NCBI GenBank assembly: GCA_017412245.1
Contig: JAFPYI010000040.1
Location: forward strand, 1 to 40,448
DNA length: 40,448 bases
Source: Paludibacteraceae bacterium
GTDB taxonomy: Bacteria > Bacteroidota > Bacteroidia > Bacteroidales > Paludibacteraceae
Reading direction: 5' to 3'
A program made the translations under genes and the position numbers. Positions 14,433-24,074 of the stretch are shown here, in pieces. Within the stretch, counting starts at the first letter, position 1. Each line of letters begins with the position of its first letter. Under the pieces are notes generated by a model. That model worked only from the letters and a program-made list of their open reading frames with translations. It searched no databases and had not been told where the DNA came from.

Positions 14433-17068
14433 ACTTCACCTTGAGCGTTGTAGGTCTTGCCATCACGAATGATGTAGAGTACGCCATCGCGAATGAACTT
14501 AACGGCTTTTACACCATCTTCGATATCGTTCAAACCTGTTGGAATCTCACCGGTGGTAAAGAATACAGAGAACATTACTCTGTCCTGGAAAATGTCTGTA
14601 TCAAAATCAGACGATTCCGGTTGTTCGCCATTTACCGTTACCTGGTCTACCGTCAAAGTATTAGGAACGGTATAACCCTCTTTCGGATAGACATAGAAGC
14701 GAACTCGATAGGTCTTCTGCGGAAGGAGTTCAGTCTCTGGATATTTATCAAAGTTATCTACCCAGAAGTCTACTCCGTCGCAATAGTAAGCATCTGCATC
14801 GCCGGAAGTGATTTGCATAGGGATATTTTCGTCACAATAATAATCACCGCTTACGATTGCATCACCATAATCCGGGAAAGTAACAGTCAGGTCAACATTT
14901 TCAATCGCAATCACAGGAATCTCACCGGTGGTGAAATTTACTGTTATACCGAAATATCCACATCCGTTATATGGGTTATACGAAGTTCCGTTGTGGTTGA
15001 CAGTCAGGTTGAGTTCATCCAGTTTAATGGATGTATTATCCTCCATCGGGAATGCATAACCTGTCTTCGGAGCAATATTAATTCCCATCCTATAAGTAGT
15101 ATTGGCTGCCAAAGTACTATTATCATCCACAAAATTGCCGTCCTCTGTGTAGAAATTGAAGAGGTCTATCTCATAGTTAGCACCGGCAGGGAGCGTAACC
15201 ATACTTGCGAATGTGTCAAACAAGGCATCTCCCTTATAGATTCTAGACTCTACAGCATCCCCTGCTTGTGGAACAGTCACATCGAGTTCCACATCCTTAA
15301 TCTCAATTGCCCCTGTGGTGAAGGTGTATTCAAAAGAGAAGATACCATCTCCCAGTCCGAAGCCACTACTAAAATCAGTTATAAGTTGATCATTGATTGT
15401 AATAGCCATATTTGCCAAATCCGGCTCTCCGTCACCATTCAACGGGAAAGAGTAGCCGTCTAATGGTTCTACCAATGCGATCATTTTGTAAGTGGTGTTC
15501 GGCAAGAAGTTGTCTTCGTCAGGAGTGTCTCCTTCTGAATTGTAATAGGTATATTGCGCGATTTGGTATTTCGCACCATCCGGTAAAACAATGCCACCTA
15601 TCACATTGAATTCAGGATATGTCGGCCAGAGCGTTTTATGAGGCAATGCTTCTCCGGCTTTTGGCTCATTGATGGTCAATTCTACACTGCTAACCTCGAT
15701 TGGTCCTGCAGCCGGTTCGCATAATTCGTCATTCTCAAGGTCAATAGTTACACCTTGTACCATCCAGCGTCCAGTCCAACCTGGAGTACTCCAAAGGATT
15801 TCGAGGTTCTCGAGTTTCGTTACGCCTGCAGGAAGCGTATAAGTTCCGGAGATGGACTCCTCGCCTGTATCTGCATCAGCACCTACTTGTACGCCAATCG
15901 GGTTGATGAGCAGATAGTCGAAGGTTTGCGTATTCTTTGCCGCATCGTTAGCAATCTTGAAGGTAATAGTACCATCTTCATTGTCGATAACGCTGAGGAT
16001 TGCGTAAGAGTTAGGATCACCACTTTCTGCTGAGCCATAGAAATGCCAAATCTCCAATTCGCACCAGTCTTTTGCTGCCGGAGCAGCGGGCCACCAACGC
16101 GGGTCACCAAGGTTGCTGCCGTCTGTGCCTGCGCCAAGAGCTGGCGAACCTTCGCCAAGGGTATAGTCGCCGTTAGCTGCATCAACGAAGAGAGGGTCTG
16201 TATTTTCAATCAGGCCACTAATCGTTGGGCCGCTACGATGGTTCTTGGTGTTATAGGAAAGAATATTACTAATCGTTCCGCCGTAGCAATAAGTAGGATA
16301 GAGGTAGTCTGCCTTGTCTGCAGGCTCTACAATAATACAGTTGGTAATGGTTACATCCGTAGATTTATAGGATTGAATACCGCGCTCGTATCCAGCTACA
16401 TTATACATGGTAACGTGGTCAACATATAATTTGTTGTATACACCTTCTTTGCTTCCGTTACTGCGTAAATCGATAGCGGCAGCGCCACTTAGCGCGCTGA
16501 CGTTTGCGATAGTAGTATTGGTCACTTTCAGATAGTCACATACATGAGTTCCTTCTGCATCAGAACTTGCGGCGAAATAAACTGCAGCACGTCCGTTGTC
16601 GTGGAAATAACAATTATTGAGGACGAGAGAATCCATATGCATTGTCCCTTCACCAGTGATTACGTTTTTCGTGAACCCATAGAACTCGCATCCTTCGAAA
16701 ACTACGCTGGACCGACTATTGTCATAAGGGCGCAATGCGTATTCGCAAGTTTCTTTTCCATCAAACTTCAATCCGTAGATTTTTGCGTTTGCATCCAATG
16801 CCAATTTACAGTAATAAGTAAGTTGTACAACCGGATTAACACCTGCTTTTGCCATAATCACGATATTCTTGTTGATAAGAATAGCGTCCGACTCACCATA
16901 AGGACCATCCTCGGTTAACAGAATAGTGTCACCAGCCGCAGCATTGTCACGCAAGCAATAGCGGATGTTGTCTTTTTCACGCGGAGAGGTAGGAGTAATC
17001 TCCCAAACCTTTGCGTAAGCAGTAAATGCCATCAGCATCACTGCCAAAAATGTAAATAATTTTCTCAT
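14423..17068 (-). CDS. Secreted parallel beta-helix protein with three Ig-like repeats and a sorting-like tail
   Basis: The substrate is unknown. The signal peptide is MRKLFTFLAVMLMAFTAYA. Residues about 20-330 form a right-handed beta-helix of the DUF4957/DUF5123 type found with pectate-lyase-like proteins, closing with NTDPLFVDAANGDYTLGE and GTDGSNLGDPRW. Residues 333-450 form another beta domain. Three repeats follow (about 457-585, 588-713 and 720-840), each opening with a hydrophobic VELT or VDLT strand and a P..G.A turn, and closing with F..TTG. The tail KFIRDGVLYIIRDGKTYNAQ (857-876) precedes the end. No catalytic residues are obvious, so adhesion or glycan binding is as likely as lyase activity. 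It has its own strong promoter. It shares the beta-helix end with the 17197-20595 protein but has no phosphoesterase domain. Confidence 0.8.
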   Translation of the reverse strand: MRKLFTFLAVMLMAFTAYAKVWEITPTSPREKDNIRYCLRDNAAAGDTILLTEDGPYGESDAILINKNIVIMAKAGVNPVVQLTYYCKLALDANAKIYGLKFDGKETCEYALRPYDNSRSSVVFEGCEFYGFTKNVITGEGTMHMDSLVLNNCYFHDNGRAAVYFAASSDAEGTHVCDYLKVTNTTIANVSALSGAAAIDLRSNGSKEGVYNKLYVDHVTMYNVAGYERGIQSYKSTDVTITNCIIVEPADKADYLYPTYCYGGTISNILSYNTKNHRSGPTISGLIENTDPLFVDAANGDYTLGEGSPALGAGTDGSNLGDPRWWPAAPAAKDWCELEIWHFYGSAESGDPNSYAILSVIDNEDGTITFKIANDAAKNTQTFDYLLINPIGVQVGADADTGEESISGTYTLPAGVTKLENLEILWSTPGWTGRWMVQGVTIDLENDELCEPAAGPIEVSSVELTINEPKAGEALPHKTLWPTYPEFNVIGGIVLPDGAKYQIAQYTYYNSEGDTPDEDNFLPNTTYKMIALVEPLDGYSFPLNGDGEPDLANMAITINDQLITDFSSGFGLGDGIFSFEYTFTTGAIEIKDVELDVTVPQAGDAVESRIYKGDALFDTFASMVTLPAGANYEIDLFNFYTEDGNFVDDNSTLAANTTYRMGINIAPKTGYAFPMEDNTSIKLDELNLTVNHNGTSYNPYNGCGYFGITVNFTTGEIPVIAIENVDLTVTFPDYGDAIVSGDYYCDENIPMQITSGDADAYYCDGVDFWVDNFDKYPETELLPQKTYRVRFYVYPKEGYTVPNTLTVDQVTVNGEQPESSDFDTDIFQDRVMFSVFFTTGEIPTGLNDIEDGVKAVKFIRDGVLYIIRDGKTYNAQGEVMR

Positions 17069-17141
17069 GATAGTTAATTGTTTGTTTGTAATTAGTAAAT
17101 ATCTTTATTTGTGGTAAAAGATAACTTTCATTACATGATTG

Positions 17142-17173
17142 CAAAAGTACTATATTTTTTTGAAATATGCAAA
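17142..17173 (-). promoter_or_regulatory. Promoter of the beta-helix gene
   Basis: Minus-strand -7 box TACTTTTG (17142-17149) and -33 TTTG (17170-17173) are 20 bp apart, with an A-rich spacer. The -33 box lies inside a 20-bp perfect palindrome (17165-17184). The leader is about 70 bases. Confidence 0.78.
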
Positions 17174-17184
17174 TATTTGCATAT
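17165..17184. promoter_or_regulatory. 20-bp perfect palindrome over the -33 box
   Basis: ATATGCAAATATTTGCATAT is identical on both strands. It places a -33-like TTTGCATAT in each direction, but only the minus-strand one has a -7 box and gene. It may be an operator or simply a duplicated -33 element. Confidence 0.6.
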
Positions 17185-17196
17185 AAAATTAATTTT

Positions 17197-20100
17197 TTAA
17201 TGGATTTTTTGTCCTAAAACAGTATAAACACCTGCGTTTCGTTGGATAAACAGGCAGCCATTTTGCAGATATTTATGTGCTGTCGTCTCTCCATCCGCCG
17301 TTTGTCCTATACCGCTTCCGGGTTGCACGTCTTCGGAAATCCATTGTGCACTTTCTGCCGGAGCCGACCAGTTATTTCTATCGTCCGAAGCAAAAGCAGC
17401 ATAGTAATACACCTGTCCCACTATCGCCGTAGCATCCACACAGGTCTCTACCGTTCCTCGATAGATTTCCGTACCATCGGCGACCGAGAGAGGAAAAGCA
17501 TTATCCTTACGCATGATAACCGTCTGCTGATAGTCCGGAGCCGGATAAACATCTCCGCTCAAATGAAGGTCATCAATATAAAACGTCCCATTGACCGCTG
17601 TGCCTGTGGATACCCCAAAAGAGAGACGCACCAGTCCTTCCAATTGGTTTTTCTCATCGGTATTGGCATACCAATCGAAGGACGACAAGGTACGCAAGTC
17701 GAGAGAAACCGTTTGCCAATTGGCATTGGAGAGATTAATGCTCTCTGTAAACCACCAGTCTTCATGACCGTTAGACATATTCTTGCACACTATACGCAAG
17801 GCTGTATTCGTTCCGTTGCCTTTCAAGCGGAAAGAGAGTGTAGGCGTCCGGTGTGCATCTGTAGCCGCATCCAGTACATAATCCGCAGAAGCCGTTGTCC
17901 ACGCTGTGGAGATGGCATAGTCGCATTTGAGCGTTCCATCAGCCACTGCTACTGTCATCATGGCTCCGGATTCGCTTTCTGCAACCATCTTTCCTACTCC
18001 ATCGCTGAAGTCAGTAAGCAGTTCATCCAAATGAACCAGATGGGTAGGATTAGCCCATGTGAGATGGTATTTGTCGTCTTTCAGATACCCACCCAAAGCC
18101 GTTGGAGCAGGCGGAGGAGTAGTGTCCTCCAAAAGATTGACTACAGCGGGTTTATTGCCCATGAACGTCTGCCCGCCGGAACGAATAACGGCGTAGACAT
18201 AATACTTGCCCTTCGGCATAATATCCCGTGTATGCCACATATATTTCTCCACTGTGCCGGATAAGCCTGTTACAATAGGCGTCATTCCTTCCACACTTGC
18301 AGCATTAGCCGTTTGGGAATAGTAAAACGACACTTCCGCATCACCCGCAGGGTCGAAAGTGAACCATCGGAGGAGAATAGAGTCCTCAACATTGACCTCC
18401 TGAGTGGGCACGGTAAAATTGACAGAAGGATTGATAATCTCACCGGAGAGCAAGAAATCATAAGTGTAGAATATATTGCCTACAGAGTCATACGCCGTGA
18501 GCGCAATCTTAGACGCATCAGCCGCCATATCCAAAGTCGAGAAACAAGAGACTTTCTTATAGAACATCGAGTACTGATAGTCCTTGAGTTGTTTTTGCTG
18601 GTCATAATTAGCGTCACGTCCACAGCCCGGACGGACATAATGAACTCCGTCCTTATAGAGGTGCTCGAACGAGTGGTCATCGCCTGAGAGACTGATGATA
18701 TGCTTGCCTTGCGCTGCATATTTCTCAAAGAGCGTTCCCATCTGGCGTGGTTCGTCTGCCCACTGGCCATGATAACCTGTGGTATGCACACCTACGTGGT
18801 GGCAGATGATAATCCACGGTCTGGAACAGACATTCAGAATAGAGTCCGCCCATTGGTATTGCCTGCTTCCCGGCAAGAAATGCGGTGAAGAAGGGTCTCC
18901 ATTGATATTAAGCATCACGATATCCGCGTTGCCATAGACGAAATGGAAATAAGCCTCTCCACGCGGATCGATTGTATCACCCTCAGACGCGCCCTCATGG
19001 CTGAACTGGTGGAAATAATCGTAATAAGACGACCAGCGGAAAGTGTTCGGATCGCCTGTCTCATGATTGCCGACAGACGACATCGTAGGCACTTGGCCCA
19101 GGAACTGTGCTCCGGGCGTGAAGAAATAGTTATTCCAGTTCCGGTCATTACCTTTGCTGCTGACGAAATCGCCGTTCATCAGGGAAATGTCGCAATTGAG
19201 CGCGCAGATGAAATCCTGCATATTGGACCAGTTATTGCGCGCATTGCCATGAATATCGGAAATCGAGAATATACGATAGGCGGTACCTGCCTCCGGTGCG
19301 GTTTTTGTAGAAGAGAGTTTATCGCAACGACGTGTAGCATTGGCGCCTACGGTAAAATAATAGCGCGTATTGGGTTGCAAGCCCGTGAGAGTGACTACGT
19401 GTACATAACCTTCGTCCGCAACATTCCATCCGCTGTTGGTCGTAATCTGTTGGTCCAGATGGTCAGGGTCTGTACCGTAATACACCAGCGCCTCGGTAGC
19501 TTCCGTCTCATCGTTCATCTGCCAGATGACCTTGACGGAATTAGTAGTTGGTGCCATAGAGTACGGCATTTTGGTAGGCACGTAGGGTTCGTCACTACTG
19601 TCGTGTTCTTCCGTAGAAACACCCCACCGCGGGTCACCGATGGTAGAACCGTCCGTGCCCATACCGACAGCAGGGCTGTTGGCGTAGAGTTGGAAATTAC
19701 CGTTCGGTGCATCTACGAAATACGGATTTCGATTCGGGCAGTTGGTCTGCACAGCACCTGTACCCAGTTTAATAGGAGCATTGAAACAGAGCGAGTTCTC
19801 TATCTTGGAGTTCGCTCCGTAGAGTGCATAACTGACCGATCCGGATATCTCTGCGGGATTCATAAAGATACAGTTGCTCACATACGCGCCGTCGATGTTC
19901 GCCAAATACACACCACGTGTGTCGGCACTGTTATAGAACGTGCAATGGTCAACTTTCAAGGTTCCCTGCAATGGCAAGGCCAGTTCCTCGTCTCCCGAAT
20001 GCAGGTAAATCATTCGCCCTGCACCATTCACTCCACCGTCGAAAGTACTATTTGTAATCAACAAACTCTTCAATTGTTTGGGTGTGACGGTAGCGGCAAC

Positions 20101-20595
20101 AGCACGAGGTAGGCCTTCTGCACCCTCAATCTTTTCCATTCGAAAGATACAATCATCGATAGTAAGAACATTCACATACGGAGCCGTTTGGTCGGTATTA
20201 TACGCGCGAATGAAATAAGAAGGACATCCGCTCAGTTCACACTTGCGTACGGTTACATCATACGCATTATCTCCCGGCACCATACGAATCGCTTCTGCGG
20301 TACTGTTAATCTTGATACCTTCAATAGTAAAGTCTGCTTTTACCTCAAAACGACTGGACAGAGAGAGCTCCGGTTTCGTGTTGTCAGCCGCTTTGATAGT
20401 TAGTGCTACTGTGGGTTTGACGGAAGATTCAGTATACGTTCCGTCTGTCAATACAAGAATATCTCCGGCAGAAGCATTGGTCACGGCCGTCTTTAATGTT
20501 CCCGAACCCGGAGAGACATTGACAGTAGCCGCGTTTACGCTATTGATTGCTGCCGAAAACAACAAGAAAATGCAAAAAGATAAATGTTTGTTCAT
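17197..20595 (-). CDS. Secreted beta-helix/metallophosphoesterase with CBM-like module and sorting-like tail
   Basis: The 1132-residue protein has a signal peptide ending near NSVNA. A beta-helix covers about 23-325, ending GTDGSTIGDPRW. A purple-acid-phosphatase-style fibronectin domain covers about 345-435, and a calcineurin-like phosphoesterase about 440-660. Metal motifs are SDIHGN (Asp447, His449), NGDF (Asp476), GNHE (Asn510, His511) and CHH (599-600), with SGDDHSFEH (638-645) where the family normally has GHxH; the first histidine is Asp639. Two beta domains follow: about 725-850, and a carbohydrate-binding-like sandwich at about 860-1030 (RLKGNGTNTALRIVCKN, YIDDLHLSG). The tail ends YTVLGQKIH. 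It is the most divergent of the four phosphoesterases. Substrate is unknown; phosphomonoester, phosphodiester and nucleotide hydrolysis are all possible. It follows the previous gene by 94 bases without a clear promoter. Confidence 0.82.
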   Translation of the reverse strand: MNKHLSFCIFLLFSAAINSVNAATVNVSPGSGTLKTAVTNASAGDILVLTDGTYTESSVKPTVALTIKAADNTKPELSLSSRFEVKADFTIEGIKINSTAEAIRMVPGDNAYDVTVRKCELSGCPSYFIRAYNTDQTAPYVNVLTIDDCIFRMEKIEGAEGLPRAVAATVTPKQLKSLLITNSTFDGGVNGAGRMIYLHSGDEELALPLQGTLKVDHCTFYNSADTRGVYLANIDGAYVSNCIFMNPAEISGSVSYALYGANSKIENSLCFNAPIKLGTGAVQTNCPNRNPYFVDAPNGNFQLYANSPAVGMGTDGSTIGDPRWGVSTEEHDSSDEPYVPTKMPYSMAPTTNSVKVIWQMNDETEATEALVYYGTDPDHLDQQITTNSGWNVADEGYVHVVTLTGLQPNTRYYFTVGANATRRCDKLSSTKTAPEAGTAYRIFSISDIHGNARNNWSNMQDFICALNCDISLMNGDFVSSKGNDRNWNNYFFTPGAQFLGQVPTMSSVGNHETGDPNTFRWSSYYDYFHQFSHEGASEGDTIDPRGEAYFHFVYGNADIVMLNINGDPSSPHFLPGSRQYQWADSILNVCSRPWIIICHHVGVHTTGYHGQWADEPRQMGTLFEKYAAQGKHIISLSGDDHSFEHLYKDGVHYVRPGCGRDANYDQQKQLKDYQYSMFYKKVSCFSTLDMAADASKIALTAYDSVGNIFYTYDFLLSGEIINPSVNFTVPTQEVNVEDSILLRWFTFDPAGDAEVSFYYSQTANAASVEGMTPIVTGLSGTVEKYMWHTRDIMPKGKYYVYAVIRSGGQTFMGNKPAVVNLLEDTTPPPAPTALGGYLKDDKYHLTWANPTHLVHLDELLTDFSDGVGKMVAESESGAMMTVAVADGTLKCDYAISTAWTTASADYVLDAATDAHRTPTLSFRLKGNGTNTALRIVCKNMSNGHEDWWFTESINLSNANWQTVSLDLRTLSSFDWYANTDEKNQLEGLVRLSFGVSTGTAVNGTFYIDDLHLSGDVYPAPDYQQTVIMRKDNAFPLSVADGTEIYRGTVETCVDATAIVGQVYYYAAFASDDRNNWSAPAESAQWISEDVQPGSGIGQTADGETTAHKYLQNGCLFIQRNAGVYTVLGQKIH

Positions 20596-20642
20596 GACTT
20601 TAGGTGGTTTTTAAAGATTTTAAGGTGAGTGGCATTGTCTCA

Positions 20643-20673
20643 CTCCTCCCCTCCCGCAAAAGGAGAGGAGGAG
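20643..20673. other. Strong GC-rich hairpin between two phosphoesterase genes
   Basis: CTCCTCCCCTCC (20643-20654) pairs with GGAGAGGAGGAG (20662-20673) with one mismatch around a 7-base loop. No T-run follows on the minus strand. GTGAG and CTCAC just beyond can form a second, competing stem. The element may set relative expression of the two genes or cap a processed transcript. Confidence 0.65.
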
Positions 20674-20689
20674 AAAGGCAATTATTATT

Positions 20690-23600
20690 TTATTCTTGTG
20701 CTACTTTTTGGCCAAGAACATTATAGATTTGTCCATTGAGGCGGATGAATACTTGTCCGTCGCGGATGAATTTCTCACCATCACGAGCAGGATTTGTATT
20801 GATTTCCTCAACACCTGAAGGAATAGTGTGCGGTTTGGTACGTTTCACGTTAATTGTGTTATAAACCGTCTTGTTGCCTGCGGCATCCGTCTTGTAGGTC
20901 TGTACTTCGATTCCTTCACTTGTCACATTGAACCGGCTGTAGCTTGGTGCACCCGGTTGGCCGAACTTCGTTGTGAAGAGATCAAACAAGTTCTGTACAT
21001 TATGGTGTTTGTAGTCATAGAGCAACGCCGGGTCGGTGGTGTATTCCTCCTCCATTGTCGCGCGGTTATACGGTTCGTAGCGCTTGCGTCCGCAAGTAGC
21101 TCCGATGAAATAGAGCGTACCGTCATTGGTGGTAAATGTGCCGCCTTCCAGACCGGTCTTGTTGTCACTGCTTCCCCAGCGGGAGTTATCCTCTGCGTGC
21201 ACGCGGGTGACGTCTGCAACGGCACCTTGCACCACAGTTTTGGTATCCGGATTGACCGGTCCAATCACTTCGTAGCAGTGGTCGTGCCCTTGAATAGCCA
21301 GGTCAATTTCACACTCTTTGAAGATCGGCAGCATCAGTGTGCGAATCAATGTACACTCGTCATCGGTATGGTGTCCGGCGCCGGAGAAGATATTCTTGTG
21401 CGAGAGAGTAACACGGTATTTCGCCTCAGGATGCGCAGCAATCTGCTCAACGAACCAGTTACGGATATCCTGTGTGAAATAAGTGGATTTCATTACGCTT
21501 TCGCTTGTCCCTGACTCACGCCACCAGTCTTGCATAGAGAAGACGAGGAAGAGCACGTCGCCATAGACGAAGCTATAGGTGATACCTTTGAATTGCGGTT
21601 TCACGGATGCCGCGTTGGCAAATCCCCAGTCCGTATTGAAGTGGTAGTCATAGTTCAGACTCGGGCTGTCGTCATGGTTTCCGTCCGTCGGCACTACAGT
21701 CATCTTGTTCAGCATCGGTCTCATGGACCCTTCGAACCAGCGTTCCCATTGCCACTCAGAGTTGGTGGAGCCTCCCGTATCTACGAAATCGCCCGGGAAG
21801 AGGCAGAACTTGACATCCGTCTCGTTCTTGGCTACCGCCTTTGCACATTGAAGTGCCTGCTCGATATACTCGGCATCCTGTATATGGCTGTCGGACATAT
21901 ATACGAACGAGAAATCGCCTTGGTTCTCATCCTTGGTCACAAACTGCGCTATCTCGCTCCAATGTCCGTCAAATCCTACACGCCAGCTGTAGGTAGTACC
22001 CGGTGTTAAGTTGGTAGCCTGAGCTTTATGGCTAACATAGTTGAACTTCGTGTTACGCGGCAGTCCTGCTGCAGTACAGATATCGTATTTAGGACTCTCA
22101 GAAGCCTGAATAGGTGTGTAGTGGAGAGTTGCAGGTTTGGTATCAGCAGAGAAAGTGAGCACCCCGTTGACAGAAGCGAAATCGTCCGCTGTAGCATTCG
22201 CCATCGGCAGCAGTTGTACTACACCATCCGTAATACCACCGTTGGTGAACCAGCAGAAGGCCATATTCGTTGCAGGATCGCCATTGATAGTAGCAATCTG
22301 GTTGTACGGATTCTCCTTCGGTTGGAGACGTGCAATAGCTTCGTTCATCAGAGCAATATTGCCTGCGATAGTCGGCAGCAGTTCTGCGTTATCAGGATCG
22401 AGACTATCGATTTTAGCAGCCGTCTTAGGAACGAGGAACTCGATATAGGAAGGAATAGTATAATCTTCCATCAGGTAGTTAGCCTCAGCGTCCAACACTT
22501 CCTGCGGATAGGTTACAGGCGGTTTCGGGGTAATAATTACCGTAGCTGCAGCAGGGTATGAGCCATCCTGAGTAACTACACGAGCAGTAGTCGTTCCGGG
22601 TGCTACACCGGTCACTTTACCGTTTTTGATGGTAGCAATAGTCTCATCGTCAATCGACCACTCAACGCGTTTGTTGCTGGCGGTCAGAGGTTCTACTTGT
22701 GCTACCAGAGTACCTGTCTTGCCTTCGATGATTTCGATAGAAGCAGGTACAATGCTAACACCTGTTACAGCAATTTTTACTGCATCCGGGTCGTATTCAT
22801 AAGCACCTACGTCAATGCCTGTTCCTTTTGGACGTACAACACCATTGATATCCTTTGCGGGTGCACCATCAGCAGCACCTAAGTCAAGAAGTGTAGCAGA
22901 AGCATCGGTGATAGCGAAACTAGCATTACGCATCGCTTCTTTTTCAACATCCGTCTTCGGCAAACCGATAAAACCTGTAGGGTTCAGGAAGTTAGGACCT
23001 GTTGCATCGCTATTGTTTGCAGACAGACTACGATTGATAAAACAAGCAGATTCAGAACCTGCATCGCCTACGTTATTGGAACCACCTGTAGCAACGAAGT
23101 TTACATTCGAATAATCCGTTGTGTTGCCCCAGAAAACATTATTGACTCCTTTACCGGAAATACGGCTACCGGCATAACGAGTACCGGTGTTGTTACAAAC
23201 CGTATTGTTGTAGAACGTACCTGCGCCATACAAACATCCGTTGTAGTCGGAATGGTTGTTATAGAGGACACAGTTGCGAACCTCAGCACCTGCATCAGCA
23301 CGAATACCGCCGACAGCAGCAGTACAGCCACGAATGATACAGTTCTCAACGATAGTTCCTGTTTGGGCACGAATAGCACCGGCTCCACTCTCGGCTGCTG
23401 TAGATGAGCAGTACTCAAAAAGACAGTTGCTAATCGTTGCCGGCATGGTTGTAGCACCTTGCTCCGTAAAGATTGCTCCGGCATTAGAGGTGCTCGCACA
23501 GTTACGGAAAACACAATTGTTAACCGTCATATTTCCACGCATAAACATTCCTGCTGCTCCCCATTCGCTATGGTTAGCATTTTGGAATACAAGACCATCG

Positions 23601-23953
23601 ATTATGATTAGGTTGGCAGGAGGAGCATCATACTTCACGAGCAGCCAAGAGGTCAGACCTGTACCGTCCAAAATGGACTCATACAACTCCGGGTCACGCT
23701 CACCTGTCTCGGCATTGTAACCACCAAGATAGATGGCACCGTTTTGGGCTGAAATAGACTCGTTGTAAACACCTTCGGCAATAAACATTGTATCACCTAC
23801 TCCAACACTCCAAATGGCCTGTGCAATAGTATGCACGGCATTTGCCCATGATTTACCGTCACCATCGCTTCCTGTCGGAGAAACGTAACGGTTGCTTGCT
23901 GACGCGCACAGCACCGCTGTGCAAAGCGTCAAGATTGTGAATAGTTTTTTCAT
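20690..23953 (-). CDS. Secreted beta-helix/Big2/metallophosphoesterase with sorting-like tail
   Basis: The 1087-residue protein starts MKKLFTILTLCTAVLCASAS. Residues about 21-390 form a beta-helix of the polymorphic-membrane/right-handed type (NRYVSPTGSDGDGKSWANAV, repeated NNCVFRNC-like turns, ending GTGIDVGAYEYDPD). A bacterial Ig-like (Big2) domain lies at about 395-475, a helical linker at about 485-548 and a fibronectin-like domain at about 550-675. The metallophosphoesterase spans about 680-940: DSH (688-690), GDFVD (721-725), DGNHDD (757-762), His852 in LSHKN and GHDHCYE (889-895). All metal ligands of the family are present. The Tyr of true purple acid phosphatases (GDxxY) is Asp here, so the enzyme should not be purple. 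The tail KFIRDGQVFIRLNGQIYNVL is followed by GQKVAQE. It is the third member of the cluster in transcription order. Confidence 0.85.
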   Translation of the reverse strand: MKKLFTILTLCTAVLCASASNRYVSPTGSDGDGKSWANAVHTIAQAIWSVGVGDTMFIAEGVYNESISAQNGAIYLGGYNAETGERDPELYESILDGTGLTSWLLVKYDAPPANLIIIDGLVFQNANHSEWGAAGMFMRGNMTVNNCVFRNCASTSNAGAIFTEQGATTMPATISNCLFEYCSSTAAESGAGAIRAQTGTIVENCIIRGCTAAVGGIRADAGAEVRNCVLYNNHSDYNGCLYGAGTFYNNTVCNNTGTRYAGSRISGKGVNNVFWGNTTDYSNVNFVATGGSNNVGDAGSESACFINRSLSANNSDATGPNFLNPTGFIGLPKTDVEKEAMRNASFAITDASATLLDLGAADGAPAKDINGVVRPKGTGIDVGAYEYDPDAVKIAVTGVSIVPASIEIIEGKTGTLVAQVEPLTASNKRVEWSIDDETIATIKNGKVTGVAPGTTTARVVTQDGSYPAAATVIITPKPPVTYPQEVLDAEANYLMEDYTIPSYIEFLVPKTAAKIDSLDPDNAELLPTIAGNIALMNEAIARLQPKENPYNQIATINGDPATNMAFCWFTNGGITDGVVQLLPMANATADDFASVNGVLTFSADTKPATLHYTPIQASESPKYDICTAAGLPRNTKFNYVSHKAQATNLTPGTTYSWRVGFDGHWSEIAQFVTKDENQGDFSFVYMSDSHIQDAEYIEQALQCAKAVAKNETDVKFCLFPGDFVDTGGSTNSEWQWERWFEGSMRPMLNKMTVVPTDGNHDDSPSLNYDYHFNTDWGFANAASVKPQFKGITYSFVYGDVLFLVFSMQDWWRESGTSESVMKSTYFTQDIRNWFVEQIAAHPEAKYRVTLSHKNIFSGAGHHTDDECTLIRTLMLPIFKECEIDLAIQGHDHCYEVIGPVNPDTKTVVQGAVADVTRVHAEDNSRWGSSDNKTGLEGGTFTTNDGTLYFIGATCGRKRYEPYNRATMEEEYTTDPALLYDYKHHNVQNLFDLFTTKFGQPGAPSYSRFNVTSEGIEVQTYKTDAAGNKTVYNTINVKRTKPHTIPSGVEEINTNPARDGEKFIRDGQVFIRLNGQIYNVLGQKVAQE

Positions 23954-24074
23954 ACGCGTTACTTTTAAATGTTTAACGTTAGTGTATTTTGAATTTAGTT
24001 ATTGCGTTTTTTTATCCAACTAATTATAGCATACGATAAATTTCGTTCCCTAATTTCTATATAGTTAATTAGAT

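Noticed and set aside
14441-15463. 340-residue plus-strand open frame opposite the beta-helix gene
   Set aside because: It is antisense to the repeat region of the secreted protein, with no homology blocks and no start region; it is a shadow frame.
18943-20112. 389-residue plus-strand open frame opposite the phosphoesterase gene
   Set aside because: It lies fully antisense to a gene with clear domains, has no recognisable motif, signal or promoter, and its composition is that of a reverse-complement shadow.
23954-24074. Promoter for the 20690-23953 gene, including a TATAAT-like stretch near 24020
   Set aside because: No TTTG and TAnnTTTG pair is present at the right spacing, and an E. coli-type box in such AT-rich DNA is weak evidence; read-through is as likely.
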